A model generated the notes under the pieces. That model was not told where the DNA came from. It did no database searches and worked only from the letters and a program-made list of their open reading frames with translations. 64,000 nucleotides of DNA from Xiphydria camelus (taxonomy: Eukaryota > Arthropoda > Insecta > Hymenoptera > Xiphydriidae), in assembly GCA_963678675.1 (NCBI GenBank), contig OY783198.1, positions 7,259,001 to 7,323,000 of the forward strand. The letters are read 5' to 3'. Of this stretch, positions 40,824 through 53,019 are shown piece after piece. Each line of letters begins with the position of its first letter. Position 1 is the first letter of the stretch. The translations under genes and the position numbers were made by a program.

Positions 40824-43285
40824 ATGGCTAGTTCGTCAAGGTGAATTTGAGCATTTCTTTTCATGATAAACGAGCAGAAATTGGTGCGCGGGTTCCAAAG
40901 GATTCGAAAGACGTAGTAACACAATTTATTTGAAGTATACGACGAGGTTAGGTTGGCAGTTTATTGTGAAAACTATTAAAATCGTTCGAAAAATCTTTCG
41001 ATTGAAGGCTACGAGAAATTTACAGAATAAAAACACATTACCCCAGCCCAGAATGAACGATACGTTTCTTTCGCGTGACAAAAATTTGGACTCGAACGAC
41101 CGTCAACTAATAGTGCAATAAACTTCGTATTTATAAGCTGTCTACGTGCTCAAATATCTTTATTGACGTTTGAGATTTATTTCAATTTGTTCTCCAAATA
41201 TATGACATTCCTCACTGTCCGCACAAATCTCTAACGGGAGTACTATTCTATTGAGCGATTAAAGGAGGTTAATTAAAAGCTCTGATGCACCATTCCATAG
41301 AGTTTGAAAGATGCTTACCATTAGAAAGATAGACGCGCGTGTAAAATTAAATCGATATTATCTTTGAAATTGGACTCTCAAACTTGTTTGTTATTCTCGT
41401 TCTTAGACACGAGACGAATAAAGTATGTTGCTATGCTCATCCCGATGCTCCCCTCATCGAGGATTATCGAGCTGGAGATCAGATATGCTCCGAATGTGGC
41501 TTGGTTGTAGGCGACAGGTGAGCGTTTAGAATAATCGTAAAAAACAAAAATGTTCCATTTCAAGTATATCAAATGTTTTTCCCCTTTCGCAGAGTAATAG
41601 ATGTTGGATCTGAATGGCGAACGTTTAGTAACGAAAAGGCCGGAGTAGATCCGTCTCGTGTCGGTGGTCCAGAGAATCCCTTGCTTAACGGGTCAGACTT
41701 ATCAACTATGATCGGCCCAGGAACCGGTGCAGCTTCGTTCGACGCATTCGGAGCGTCCAAATATCAAAATCGTCGCACCGTTAGTAACGCTGAGTGCACT
41801 ACTTCTGCTTAGATTCTCTTTTAACACGTTTAATTTACGAAAGCGTCAATATTTACAGATGAGTAGCTCAGACAGAGCGCTGATCAATGCGTTCCGTGAG
41901 ATCAACGGCATGGCGGACCGCATTAATTTACCGAAAACGATCGTGGACCGAGCGAATAATCTTTTCAAGCAGGTGCATGACGGGAAAAACTTGAAGGGTC
42001 GCGCGAACGACGCCATCGCCTCCGCGTGTCTTTACATCGCATGCCGTCAGGAAGGCGTACCCCGTACGTTCAAAGAAATTTGCGCGGTCAGCAAGATAAG
42101 CAAGAAGGAAATAGGCAGATGTTTCAAGCTGATTCTGAAGGCCTTGGAGACCAGCGTCGACCTCATAACAACCGGCGATTTCATGTCGAGATTCTGTTCG
42201 AATTTGGGTCTACCCAATATGGTGCAGAGAGCAGCTACACATATCGCCAGAAAAGCGGTAGAAATTGATATCGTTCCTGGCAGATCACCGATCTCGGTGG
42301 CTGCAGCAGCTATCTATATGGCGTCACAGGTAAGTAAACCCAATCCAAAGAAGGCGAGGTATTAAATGTACTCCAACGTTTATACACTGAGAAAACAGTT
42401 TATTTACAGTTGGAATACGTCTACTTGATTATAGTAAAAGAAATATTTCTTTGAGCCAAGGAAATATTCATTCGCTATTACTCTATATCTGTTTGAACGA
42501 AAGAGACATTCTAATAATTAACATATATTTACTCGGCTCAACGAAATATTTCTTTCGCCATAATCAAGTATACAATTATTATCTATAAATCAACTATTCT
42601 CTTAGTGTACACGTCCAATAGATAGATACCGTACTTAATTCGTTGGTTATTTAAGAAGCTATGTGTAATATCACAAATTATATACCATGTGAGGCTAGAT
42701 TTCCTCGCCAGGAAAGAAACTTCAATCACTATTATCTCATTATTTATGAATGTTTGGCCTATATCGATAGCGATATAAAACTTTCTTGTAGATAAAAACA
42801 TAATCTTGAAAAAAGTATTATACAAATATGAGCCAAAAGCTCATAGATAATGAGATAATAGTGATTGAAGTCTCCTTCCTGGCGAGTAAGTTTAGCCCCA
42901 TATGGGATAGGGTGTTACGACTAAAATTTCGATAGTGAGCGTGGCTTAAATTGATTAATTTTTACCGCATCGGCGATAATAGCAACGGTAGCTGATCGAC
43001 GAAATTGGTATTTGCCGATAGCAATTGGATGGACAGGACGAAAGCCCATTGTCGATGCCTTAGCTACACCATCCAGTACTGTCGTACGTGACTTAACAAT
43101 ACGCATTGATTCCGTTATTCCAGGCTTCGGAAGATAAAAGATCGCAGAAAGAAATCGGAGACATTGCGGGTGTCGCCGACGTCACCATCAGGCAATCGTA
43201 CAAGCTGATGTATCCTCATGCCGCGAAGCTCTTCCCGGAAGATTTCAAATTTGCCACTCCTATCGATCAGTTGCCACAGATGTAA
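40824..43285 (+). CDS. TfIIB: Transcription initiation factor IIB
   Basis: Five coding exons, 40824-40840, 41407-41517, 41593-41779, 41859-42329 and 43124-43285, give 948 nt and 315 aa. The first exon codes only MASSS plus two bases. TFIIB bridges TBP-bound promoters and RNA polymerase II in the nucleus. Visible parts: a zinc ribbon (C14, H17, C33, C36 in CCYAH ... ICSEC), the B-reader/linker ([17 protein letters not shown]) and two cyclin repeats (about 115-205 and 210-300), with [20 protein letters not shown] and the repeated [15 protein letters not shown] type core. It ends PIDQLPQM. Length and sequence agree closely with other insect TFIIB. The last intron contains two foldback elements. 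The 5' side is immediately preceded by the palindrome block. Confidence 0.98.
42383..42609. repeat. CACTGAGAAA-family foldback in TFIIB intron 4
   Basis: The left end TACACTGAGAAAACAGTTTA and right end TATTCTCTTAGTGTA bound 225 bp, with TA at both edges. The arms carry TACTTGATTATAG and its inverse CATAATCAAGTATAC, as in 13883-14051. Confidence 0.75.
42685..42906. repeat. Foldback with about 58 bp arms in TFIIB intron 4
   Basis: The left arm GGCTAGATTTCCTCGCCAGG, then ACTTCAATCACTATTATCTC, is inverted on the right (GAGATAATAGTGATTGAAGT then CCTTCCTGGCGAG). A diverged relative with ATCTCGTTACTTGTGAAC and AGGTAACGAGATAAT arms lies near 38390-38528. Confidence 0.7.
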
Positions 43286-45191
43286 ATGTCACATTGAAAC
43301 GACATCTTTGGTGCGACAACTACCCTTTTGTTTTGCGTTTCGAAAGCGCCGAAATGCCGTACGCGCGAACGATGCGATGAATTTCTTCGATTTCAGTTTA
43401 CATTCCTAAAAGACGTACCAAATATCAGCGTGCATCGTAAAAGCGCGACAATACACGAAGCGTTCAATTTGAGTACCGAAAAGATATTTGCCGGCAATCA
43501 TTGACTTACGGCACGCCGCTCCGAAAAATTAGTTGGTTCTTGATTTGTTTAGTAACGAAATAGTATCAGTTGGACGATGCGGCGAATGGAAGTACCATTC
43601 GAGTACAACTCCATCGACGCGAGCGTGTATAAGATAAAGATTTATGCAACGTTCGATAGTGTTGTTTTAATGCATTCTTGCAAATAGTTTATATAAAGAA
43701 AGAGCGTGCGGCAAATAAATGTTATTTTCTTTATGCTCCTGTAGGTTTTTACATCACGACGGAATTGTTATTGACTGCGAAACAGTATGAAGTTAAATAT
43801 TAATTTACGCATTAGCGTAAATAAAAGAAAATTTTGTTATCTACAAAGGATATTTGATGATACATCAACAAAATGGGTGATGTACTGTAAGGTTTTCTGC
43901 GCGAGAATTTTGTAGTTAAGTCAAATACTCTATTGGAAAAAAAAAAGTATCGGATTAATAATAAAAAAGCGAATGCCAACTACAACATTTTCGAGCAAAA
44001 AACCATTCTTCGTTTTATTTTCGTCACCCAGTAGATCTTTATTACATATTGAATTCATATAATGAGGTATTATAATAAATTGAGTAATTTCTCCATAGAT
44101 TGATAAACAGTAAGTCCACAACCGAAAAATTCAATTTACTTGGCCGCTTGATAAGTTTATTCAGAAATAAGTCGACGTAATAAAGAGCACATTGTATGTA
44201 CAGCAGCAACATGGTTTTCCAAAACTAAAAACGAATGCAGTAACTAATTAGAAAGAAAACTCTTTCAACCATTTATTATATTTTTTGGAGCCTAATTTGT
44301 ATCATATATGACATTATTCTATCCAACAATGCCTTCACAGTGATATTTTTCATAAAATCAGAGAAATTGTACAAAGGCAACAATCGTGTGAAACTACTTG
44401 TAGCAAAGATGAAGGTCCAATTATAATTATTGTACATTGAAAAATGATTTAAAAAATTTAATAAAAATAGTAAAACGTCGCATTACGAGTTGTTAATTAA
44501 TTCTAGGTATTTCATTATCCTACTATTATCTGAGCTTTGTTACCAATCATGCATTTCCGATTCAAATCCAATAACCGGATGTTCAGAATGATGTTATTTA
44601 CCGAGCATCACTGAGCTTTCTATTATCATAAGATGATCGATTGCGAGTATCACTTCTCTAGTTTTTCTTCAATCGTAAATTAACTCAAATTATTTAAAAA
44701 AAAATGAATGGTGTCATTACGTTACAAATGTCATCAAATTAGACAAATGCCTCTAAATAATGGGAAATAAATGCTAGCGCCATCGCGTGTCCAGCTGACG
44801 AACACATAACTACATCCGCATTCCCCTCTACACAAAGCAATGCACAGGCTTCTATCGAATGCGTTTCGGAATTCACGCAGGACGATGACGACGGGCGGAA
44901 AGATGGAGAGGTGAACACTGAACACCGAAACAGTCGTTCTCTTGCCGACGGGCTGTGGTGGTCGGCCATATTGTTTTACTGCAGTGTTTGTTTTGGTGCA
45001 GCCTTGGCCCGCGGTGAGAATCCAGTGAGATCGGCTCGAAGAACGCAGGAAAACGTGCAAAGCCACTGGGAAACGCGTTGTGCGGTGTGCGGGATCTGTG
45101 ATTTTCGTGTATTTTCCGGGAAAACCGTCGTTGCTCGCGGGCCAACCCCGAGTCTGAGTGTCAGTCGCGTACGGGACAGTGAACGAGAGAA
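43286..45191. other. TFIIB 3' UTR and akirin upstream region
   Basis: No coding frame was recognised. The first few hundred bases are TFIIB 3' UTR. The right part from about 44750 is richer in CpG and probably holds the akirin promoter and 5' UTR. A long open frame on the minus strand over 44734-45393 is antisense to akirin exon 1 and has no family resemblance. Confidence 0.5.
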
Positions 45192-48100
45192 ATGGCCTGC
45201 GCCACCCTAAAGAGATCGTTGGAGTTCGACCCGGTGCATAGCCATGGGCGTCCCAGCAAGCGGCGTAGGTGCATCCCGATGTGCGTGTCTCCAGGAACGC
45301 CCTCGCAAAGCGCAGCCAGACCACAAAATCCTTCGCCCTTCGGCGAGGTAGCCCACAAATTGACGCCTGGTAATTATTATCAGCCACGGCCATTTTTTCG
45401 CCTTCGGGACAGGGAAGGGGCGGCTGGTCCGCTCTAGCGATTTAAAACCCGTATTCCGGGCGGTTCAACGGTGGGAAAGGGGAGGGGAGGGTGGAGCGGG
45501 GCATAAATCATATGGTAATGCAGTAACGGACATCGGAGAGGTTTTTTTTTCTTTTGAAAAAAAGCTGCATACGGCTGATGTGTCGGGAGGAAAATTTCGA
45601 GTAAGCTGAGACGACAAATCGCTTATCAGCGAGGTCTTTTGCAGAACTTCGGAATTTCCCCCCTCACTCGCGTTTGACCATGACAGAATTACGTTATCCG
45701 TACCCTGAAAATTGCTTTTGGTATTAGCATTTCTTTCTCATTAAAATGCAAATTTTGCACTTGATAGTTACGTGGTAATGTTAATTATCATTCGGCATTC
45801 TAACAGTCAGACAAATGAAATGACAATGAAGAAAATTTCCAATTGGCAATTTGCGATTATCTAGCTTTATCTTCTATTTTCATTCTTTGTTACGTTATAT
45901 TTGTATTGAATCTGCTTTAATAAAGTTTATACATAATCTACTTTGTCATCATCGACGTCTTATTAACGTTTTCATTACCTGCATTTATCTTCATCATCCT
46001 CTTATAATTTCACAGACAATTATGTCAATCCTTACCTTCCAATGTTCTTTCATAGAAAAAATGGCAGCCAATATCAGGGAGGAGATTCGCAGACTACACC
46101 GACGTAAGCAGCTACACTTCAATCCCCAGACTAGTGGCGGCGATTCATCGGACATGGAAGGTCCTGCCAGCCCTTCCAGTGCGCCTGTTGCTGGTTCCAG
46201 TGCTTACGGCTACAGCACTAATGGCAAGGAAAAGCCATTATTTACCTTTAGACAGGTATGAAAAATTCTTGGAAATCTAATCACCAATTTGTTGATTCTA
46301 ATTGATATTAACATGAGGCAAATGAATGTTATTTGGAAAACAATGTTTAAGTATTGTTCTATGCCATGAAATAGACTAAATTCATGGTGTCTATTCTGTC
46401 GTGTTAAGTTAAAAGGGCGTATCTACAAAAAAATCATTGTTCAGTTTATTAAATTTTATACAAGTCTGACATGAGTTCTGTCATCCTGTTAAGTTAAAAA
46501 AGTGTTACCTGGCCCAGAAAGAATAAAGTATAGCAAAATAGAGAAGGCTTATCTATACTTCTTGTTAGCTTGTTAAGCTAAATGGGTGTATCAAACAATG
46601 TTAAGTATGCCAGATACGCCCTTTTAACTTAACACGGCAGTATTGGTCAGGGAGTATTAAAAACCTGGGAATTGTCAGCAAATTTTATACGCAATGGGAA
46701 GTTTTCTTAAATTACTTCATTATTTTAATTATTTATTTAATTTCAATATGGACATTTGTAAGTGTTAAGAAAAACTGCTATTTTACATTGGAAATTTTTA
46801 TTTTTTCGAAAATTTTAAAGATTATCTACATTAACTCATATATTTTTTTCACGTTTGTAAATTACGTTCATTACTTTCAATATCTGAAAGGAAATGTGAA
46901 GTGTTAGTAATTTTAAGTACTCAGTCCTCTAAGTTACTCCATCCTTGACTTCCTTGACCTGCAGCCACGCCATTTCTATCGAGACGCGCGTGCTATGGAG
47001 TGTTCTATTTCCAAAACACGCAAAATTGTCGCACGGCCGCTTAATCTTACGTCGCGATTGATAGAAACAAAATTCTTTCACCATTTGAAGGGTATAACTT
47101 CTAAAGGGTCTAACTGCCAAAAAGTTAAAGTTGGGAAAATCGGCAAAAATAGGCAGATGCTTCAAAGAAACATAGTCGAGTATGTCTTGCAGATTTTTGA
47201 GTTTTGAGCCTCTATGCATGCTTTTGCACATAGACCCTTTTCAGATGCATTGGGGTTTGCACTTACAACCGTTTTCAAGTAAAATATATATATTTTTGCA
47301 AATATGGCACTTAGACCCTTTAGAAGTTATACTCTTCATTTGTAGAATGAGTGGCCGCCGTAGGTCGTGCGATTTTTTGCGTCGTACATCTCTAATTCTA
47401 TAAGAGGGATCTCTGAAGGTGTGATTACGTTTGTACCATAGACTATTTCTTGCCAATTCCGACGTTTTATTTATATTAGGGAATCTCCGCGTAAGGCAAT
47501 CATCTTTGTGTTCATCGCTAAATCAAATCTACTTATGTATGAAATTCAGGGTTTTACTAGACATGGTGAAGTTATTACATACAATTCTAGGCTTACTATT
47601 GCACAGTGCTTGTCCAAAGTATCCAGCAGTCCTTGAAATCCTCAAAGTACTTAAAAAGTACTTGAACTTTGCTTGTCCTTAGACAGTCCTGGAAATATAC
47701 TTGAATTTTTTTGCAGATTCTTACAAATTTTATTTTTTATTCATTTTAAAGAAAATCTAATTTTTTAAAGAGTGAAATCTAATGTGGACTGGGCGCATAG
47801 AGCAACGGGCAGCGACTAATGAGCAAATAGGAGCCTTAAGTTTGTTCACTTAATAAATATTCTTGTTTCATTGTATGGATCATTTTATTTGCTTTTCACG
47901 AATCAATTCATATGACTTAACATTGATCATTCATATCCTTGAAAATCCTAAAAAAATTCTTGAAAAGTCCTTAGAAAGCACTTGAATTTTTTGGTAAAAC
48001 TATACTAGACACCCTATTGCCATAAAAAGAATATTTTTATGGCTTGATAAGATCATTAGTTTTTTATCTATTTCATTTTTACAACTTATCAAATGAATAA

Positions 48101-49009
48101 ACTTTCTTAAAATGAAATTTATATATATCTGTGCTCTCTCTCTCTCTGCTTGTTGCAAATCAACGAATTGCTTAGACTGATACATATTCGTAATTGAGTT
48201 TTAGAGCAGTGGCTTGGTCTAAAGTCACTGCTCAGGAGCTCTTTCTTTTTATACGAATGTGTATTACCATATAAATATAATTCATAGCACGAATAATCAA
48301 CCCAACATAGGAGAAATATACAACGCATTGTGGAGAGACAATTGAAGTCACTGACGTATGTATGTCCTTCGTTAGACTCAAACGCATCCTGTACATAAAT
48401 GTTCAACAAAAGTTTTATCTCAGCTGTATCTTTCTTATTAATTTGAGAAGCCATGCGACGTTTTGCGCAACGATAAAATATATGTACGCTATTGGGGTTA
48501 TAATTGGGTAGTAAGCCAGCAGCACTTTATAGCATAAAAATGCCTCTATTTTACTGCAGTATATTCTCCTATGAACCTCATTACCACAAAGCCCCTCGGT
48601 ACAATTACTCATTCTACTATGTATTATCGCGAACATCCGGTTCGTTATACTCAAAAATTCTTTAGTAGCGCGATTAAAGAAAAATCGACTTTGTCCTTGC
48701 GCAGGTTGGCTTGATTTGCGAGCGGATGCTCAAAGAACAAGAGACACAGATTCGGGAGGAGTACGACCAAATTTTGAATATGAAACTCTCCGAGCAGTAT
48801 GACGCTTTCGTCAAATTTACCTATGACCAGATTCAAAAGAGATTCGAATCTGCAGCTGCGCCGAGTTGTAAGTTACATCGCATCTACAATCTATCAGATT
48901 CGCTTTAAACTAAAAAGTTTCATTTACGACTTGGCCATCACACGATTTACCGAACAAATGGCGATTGAATATTACCAATGATACCATTTGTATTCCAGAT
49001 CTATCCTAA
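45192..49009 (+). CDS. akirin: Akirin
   Basis: Four coding exons, 45192-45369, 46056-46255, 48705-48867 and 48999-49009, sum to 552 nt (183 aa), all in frame. Akirin is a small nuclear cofactor that links transcription factors such as NF-kappaB/Relish to SWI/SNF-type chromatin remodelling, and is needed for Imd-type immune genes and development. Hallmarks: N-terminal [12 protein letters not shown], the basic nuclear localisation motif RPSKRRRC (about 20-27), a proline/serine-rich middle, the conserved [18 protein letters not shown] block, and the C-terminal [20 protein letters not shown] helix with the terminal SYLS. The last coding exon is only 11 nt, so automated annotation may miss it. Intron 2 (2.4 kb) contains two foldback elements. 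Confidence 0.97.
46396..46640. repeat. MITE with CTGTCGTGTTAAG ends in akirin intron 2
   Basis: The left end CTGTCGTGTTAAGTTAAAAG (continuing GGCGTATCT) and its inverse GCCCTTTTAACTTAACACGG-CAG bound 245 bp. The unit GTTAAGTTAAAAxxGTGT also occurs twice inside. Noncoding. Confidence 0.75.
46990..47395. repeat. Foldback element of about 400 bp in akirin intron 2
   Basis: The left arm ACGCAAAATTGTCGCACGGC ... TATAACTTCTAAAGGGTCTA is inverted on the right as TAGACCCTTTAGAAGTTATA ... GGTCGTGCGATTTTTTGCGT. Arm similarity is clear but imperfect; outer boundaries are approximate. Confidence 0.6.
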
Positions 49010-52000
49010 ATAAAAACTCCTACCTCTAAGGACTTGTTTCTTTGAAGAATATTAGGTAAGTCGGTCGCTTGATTTATTACTTTTTTTTTTTTAAATTCTT
49101 ACATAATCATAATAACCAGTACAAGTTTAAACAATACAACGTTATCGAAATGTTTGCAATCTCTCATCTTCTTTCTTAACTGAATATGTAACAGTGATCG
49201 TTAAATTACGGTTTTGACTCTTACAGTTCCACTCGTATAACTTTTGACTTTTACCGGTCGATGTTACGCGGCACGACTAATCCAATGATCGTGCAACATT
49301 GTGTAAAAAGTCCTCAATGAGATCCCTACCACAAACAATTTCACTCTCATTGCAGATTTCTACGTGTAAGTGAGACAAATTTGCTTGAAGTTGAGGCCGA
49401 GGTAAGCAGCGCCACCTCGTGCAAGAGATCCACATTGATTAAATTGATATAACGGTTTCATTTGCGGGAGGAGAAAACCCTAATAAAAAGAGGTTTGGCG
49501 ATGTAAGTCTAGTAGATTTGCTCGGAAGGAGCGGCCGAGTTGCAAAAATCCATGGTGTATACTACTACGACTAACAATATTTGTCTATTAGAAGAGCGCT
49601 GGTATCAGGGAACTATATGCAAATTAAATGTCCGTGCAAAAGTTATAATTTTTTTTTTGACACTGCTCAAGGCAACTTTGGAGAACTACACAAGAGAATC
49701 GTCCTCGAGTAGATGTCGATACTTCTGCACAAAGGTTGAACGGCATTTATCTGTAAACTCAATTTCCCGAATTTTTGTAACGACCAACGTGTATTCCTTT
49801 TTTTTCCCCTCCAACGCAACACGAAGTAACGAGCGGTGTTCGGAACAGGATCGACGGAGTTTAAATTAACGTCGCGCACCACAGAGAGCTTATCTCTTTG
49901 CCCTGAGTCTCTGTGTACGAACTGTGTGACGGAATAGCGACTGTAGCTCAGGCGTATGTATGTGCGTGACGGCGGTAGTCTTTTTCACCGCAAAAAGCTG
50001 AACGTAACGACATTCTTCGGACACTGCCGACAATCGAGGCAATCTGCCGGCCGCAAATGTCCCGTCTTTAAGTTATTATTATAAATAAATGTGATGTGTT
50101 CGAACGTCCTAATCATATAATCTACATCTTAAACGGCACCATCAAGAAAATTGATAAAGACCAATGTCTAATTTATTTTCATACGCGACCATTCAAAGGT
50201 TTGGCTCCATTTCGGGGTAAGTCGTACCATTCAAATGGTTTTTCGTTATGTTCATTTTTCAACCTACACTGTCTAATAGTCGGGCAATCGTCATTTGAAT
50301 TCATGTTCAGTTCGACTGCCCTTTCTTTCCGTCGTGAGCTTCTTCTAACCGAACACGTACGGGCCTCGCGAAGCTACGATATAGAAGAGACGGTCTGTGA
50401 ACGATTAATAATGAAACGACAAGAAAATGAGAATGTAGAGCGACGCAGCATTGTACGAATGCATTGTATACAATAAACATTTGAAATACATTTTTAACAC
50501 TTTTTTTTATGAACTTTTCCGTTCCCTGGTAGCAACGACTTGCAATAGTACGATGAAATGCCGAGTAACGAATACTATTATACCCGTACTTTTACTGTGC
50601 CTATTATTAGACATATTTATCACAATTACTCAATACTGCTCTATACTTATTACTTACCGCTATCGGTTATAAAATGAAAAAAAAAACAAAAAACACTTTT
50701 AGTTTGTAATGAATTTACATACGCGATATTTGATTTTTCTTTTTCTTTTTATATACAGGGTGTTCGGAAAAAACACCGACACAGAAATAGGGGTGATAGG
50801 TTACGTCATATTACAAGTATTTTGATATAAGGGACCTGTACCCGCAAGCGCGCCCCCTTCTGAAGATATCAACTTTTCAAGTTTATAAAGACCGAGGTTG
50901 ATCAAAGTAGAATAATAAGAAACGTATCAAGATGGTAACGAATATTTAATTTTACGAGATACAAAAACAATGTACTACAGCAAATGCTCAAAATGATGAC
51001 CACCCATGTCCATGCAACATCGGAAACGATTCTGGATAGATGTGCCACTGCGCAAACTGCTTGCGGAAAGGATAACCGCTTAGCTCAGTCCTTGTACTTT
51101 TCGAAGATGATGCGGATACAAGGAGTTTTCATTTGTTTTTCAATTGTACAGGTAGACAAAAAACTCAATATTATTCTACTTTGATCAACCTCGGTCGTTA
51201 TAAACTTGAAAAGTTGATATCTCCAGAAGGGGGCGCGCTTGCGGGTATAGGTCCCTTATATCAAAATACTTGTAATGACGTAAACTATCACCCCTATTTC
51301 TGTGTCGGTGTTTTTTCCGAACACCCTGTATATATATATATATATATAAAATTTAGGCGTAACGTTTTCAAGACAAACCGACAGAGCGAGAAAATTTGTC
51401 TTGACGGCTGCATGTATTTCTTTGCTATGGCGAGAGGTGATGTATTACTTGAACAGAAAAATTTCCAGGCATCAATGAACGGAGCGACATTGGGATAGAC
51501 CTAAGCGAGACGTTTTGTTAGACTTTCTACGCTCTTCGCTGCGATTACAGAGTGGAGCACAATTATTGTACATTCTCTTCGTTTTATCTTATGTAGAAAA
51601 GAAATGAAAAAATCTTCATTGATATTTGGATACCAATTGTCTTATTTGAAATTGAAGGGCCTTGCTGATGCCTTATTTTGAACACACCTACGTCTTTCAG
51701 TTACCGACACATTTGAGCATATTAATTTTCATCGACGCGTGCTCGTGACGCGCTGGCCAGGTATAACGGGCACTCGGGTGCGTTCAGTGCCGCTCGACTG
51801 ATACGCGGATGAGGTCCACTTTTATATTGCGTACCAAGGGCCATTTTATAAACAGTTTTTTACGGGAATCGCGGATGACAATTTCGGCATTACCTGGATC
51901 CTAAATAAACGGAGCTGCTTAGGAAGCGTATCAACGATACTTCGAAAATAGTCGACCCTATTTAAGTACGTGTACATACATACATCGGTAACGGCGCCTC

Positions 52001-53019
52001 GAAACGATGAAAGTTATTATGTTCAAAACTTATCATAATAATTTAATTGCATTGATACTTTTTATAGTTTAACATTTAAAAGCGATAAGTGTATCATGCT
52101 CGACATGTTTTAGAACGATTATCCCCGCAAAAGAAACTCCTCGTAAGCAGAAGAAATAAAGATAGAGAGAAATGCAAATGAGAATTAGCTAATATTGCGA
52201 AGGGCTAGCTTTTCCAATTCCAAGGCAATAGTTAACCGCCGGGATTAATTTGGCTTGCGCCGCCTGCTGCGTTCGTACATAGAAGACAGAACGCGAGAAT
52301 GTATGTCAATGTTACTTGGAAAGTGTAACAGTTAGCCCGGAATACCTAATATTAGTGAATAATGATGGTTTATTATTAAGAATCAGCAACGCTAAATTCC
52401 TTGGTGAAGCGAGGAATTCGATTTGAATGATTAAAATACCTCCATATTATGTAAACCACTTATTATTGAAATAAATATAAACTTTAAGACTGAATGATCA
52501 TTATTTTCTGCTCCTTCTTCGACATCCACATCTTTATGACCTGAAATGAAAGCGAACTCTTGCCGAGCGCCGAGAACGAGCACTTTACCCATTCGAACAC
52601 AAACAAGTAGCTCTGGAAAAGTCGAGTACTACGAGTTAAACCCGAAGGGAAAGTTGTGTAAGAGACCTTGAATAAATAATTACAATGTAAAGTTAATCGT
52701 TCCGTTGATCTTCTTTCGTCGTATCGCGGAAACTCGAATATGTGCGAGCTCTTCATTGACGCGTTTCTTGGACGAACGTACATTCACTACTGAATTAGGA
52801 CTGCACCGCGACTGATGCACGTAACCAGTTGCAGTAAAAGCAACTATTTTTATCTTATTAACGAGACTTTGTAATACCGTAATACAATTAAGCGTAAGGC
52901 TTCGAGTAAGGAAGCCGTTCGGAAGACTATATGAACCTCTGCGTTCGCTGCAAGAGATCGTCACTTCTGGGCGGGAAACAAACTTCTGCTAAATCAATCG
53001 GTTAGAAAACAGACGCCAA
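49010..53019. other. Intergenic region between akirin and arrestin
   Basis: About 4 kb without a recognisable coding exon except for a transposase remnant in 50756-51328. It should contain the akirin 3' UTR and the arrestin promoter, and perhaps a short arrestin 5' exon that I could not locate. Confidence 0.5.
50756..51328 (-). mobile_element. TA-flanked CAGGGTGTTCGG element with transposase remnant
   Basis: The ends CAGGGTGTTCGGAAAAAACA and its inverse are flanked by TA. Inverted arms are about 165 bp each (50756-50920 and 51165-51328) and highly similar, e.g. GACCGAGGTTGATCAAAGTA inverted as TACTTTGATCAACCTCGGTC. Between them, on the minus strand, a short frame reads RCCMDMGGHHFEHLL then stop (about 50976-51035). 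I recall such a C-terminus from insect proteins with the DUF4817 / Tc1-mariner type. The element is therefore a deleted derivative of an autonomous element. Confidence 0.75.

Noticed and set aside
44734..45393. 219-residue open frame on the minus strand
   Set aside because: It is antisense to akirin exon 1 and its promoter, shows no family resemblance, and has the mixed composition of a shadow frame in GC-rich DNA.
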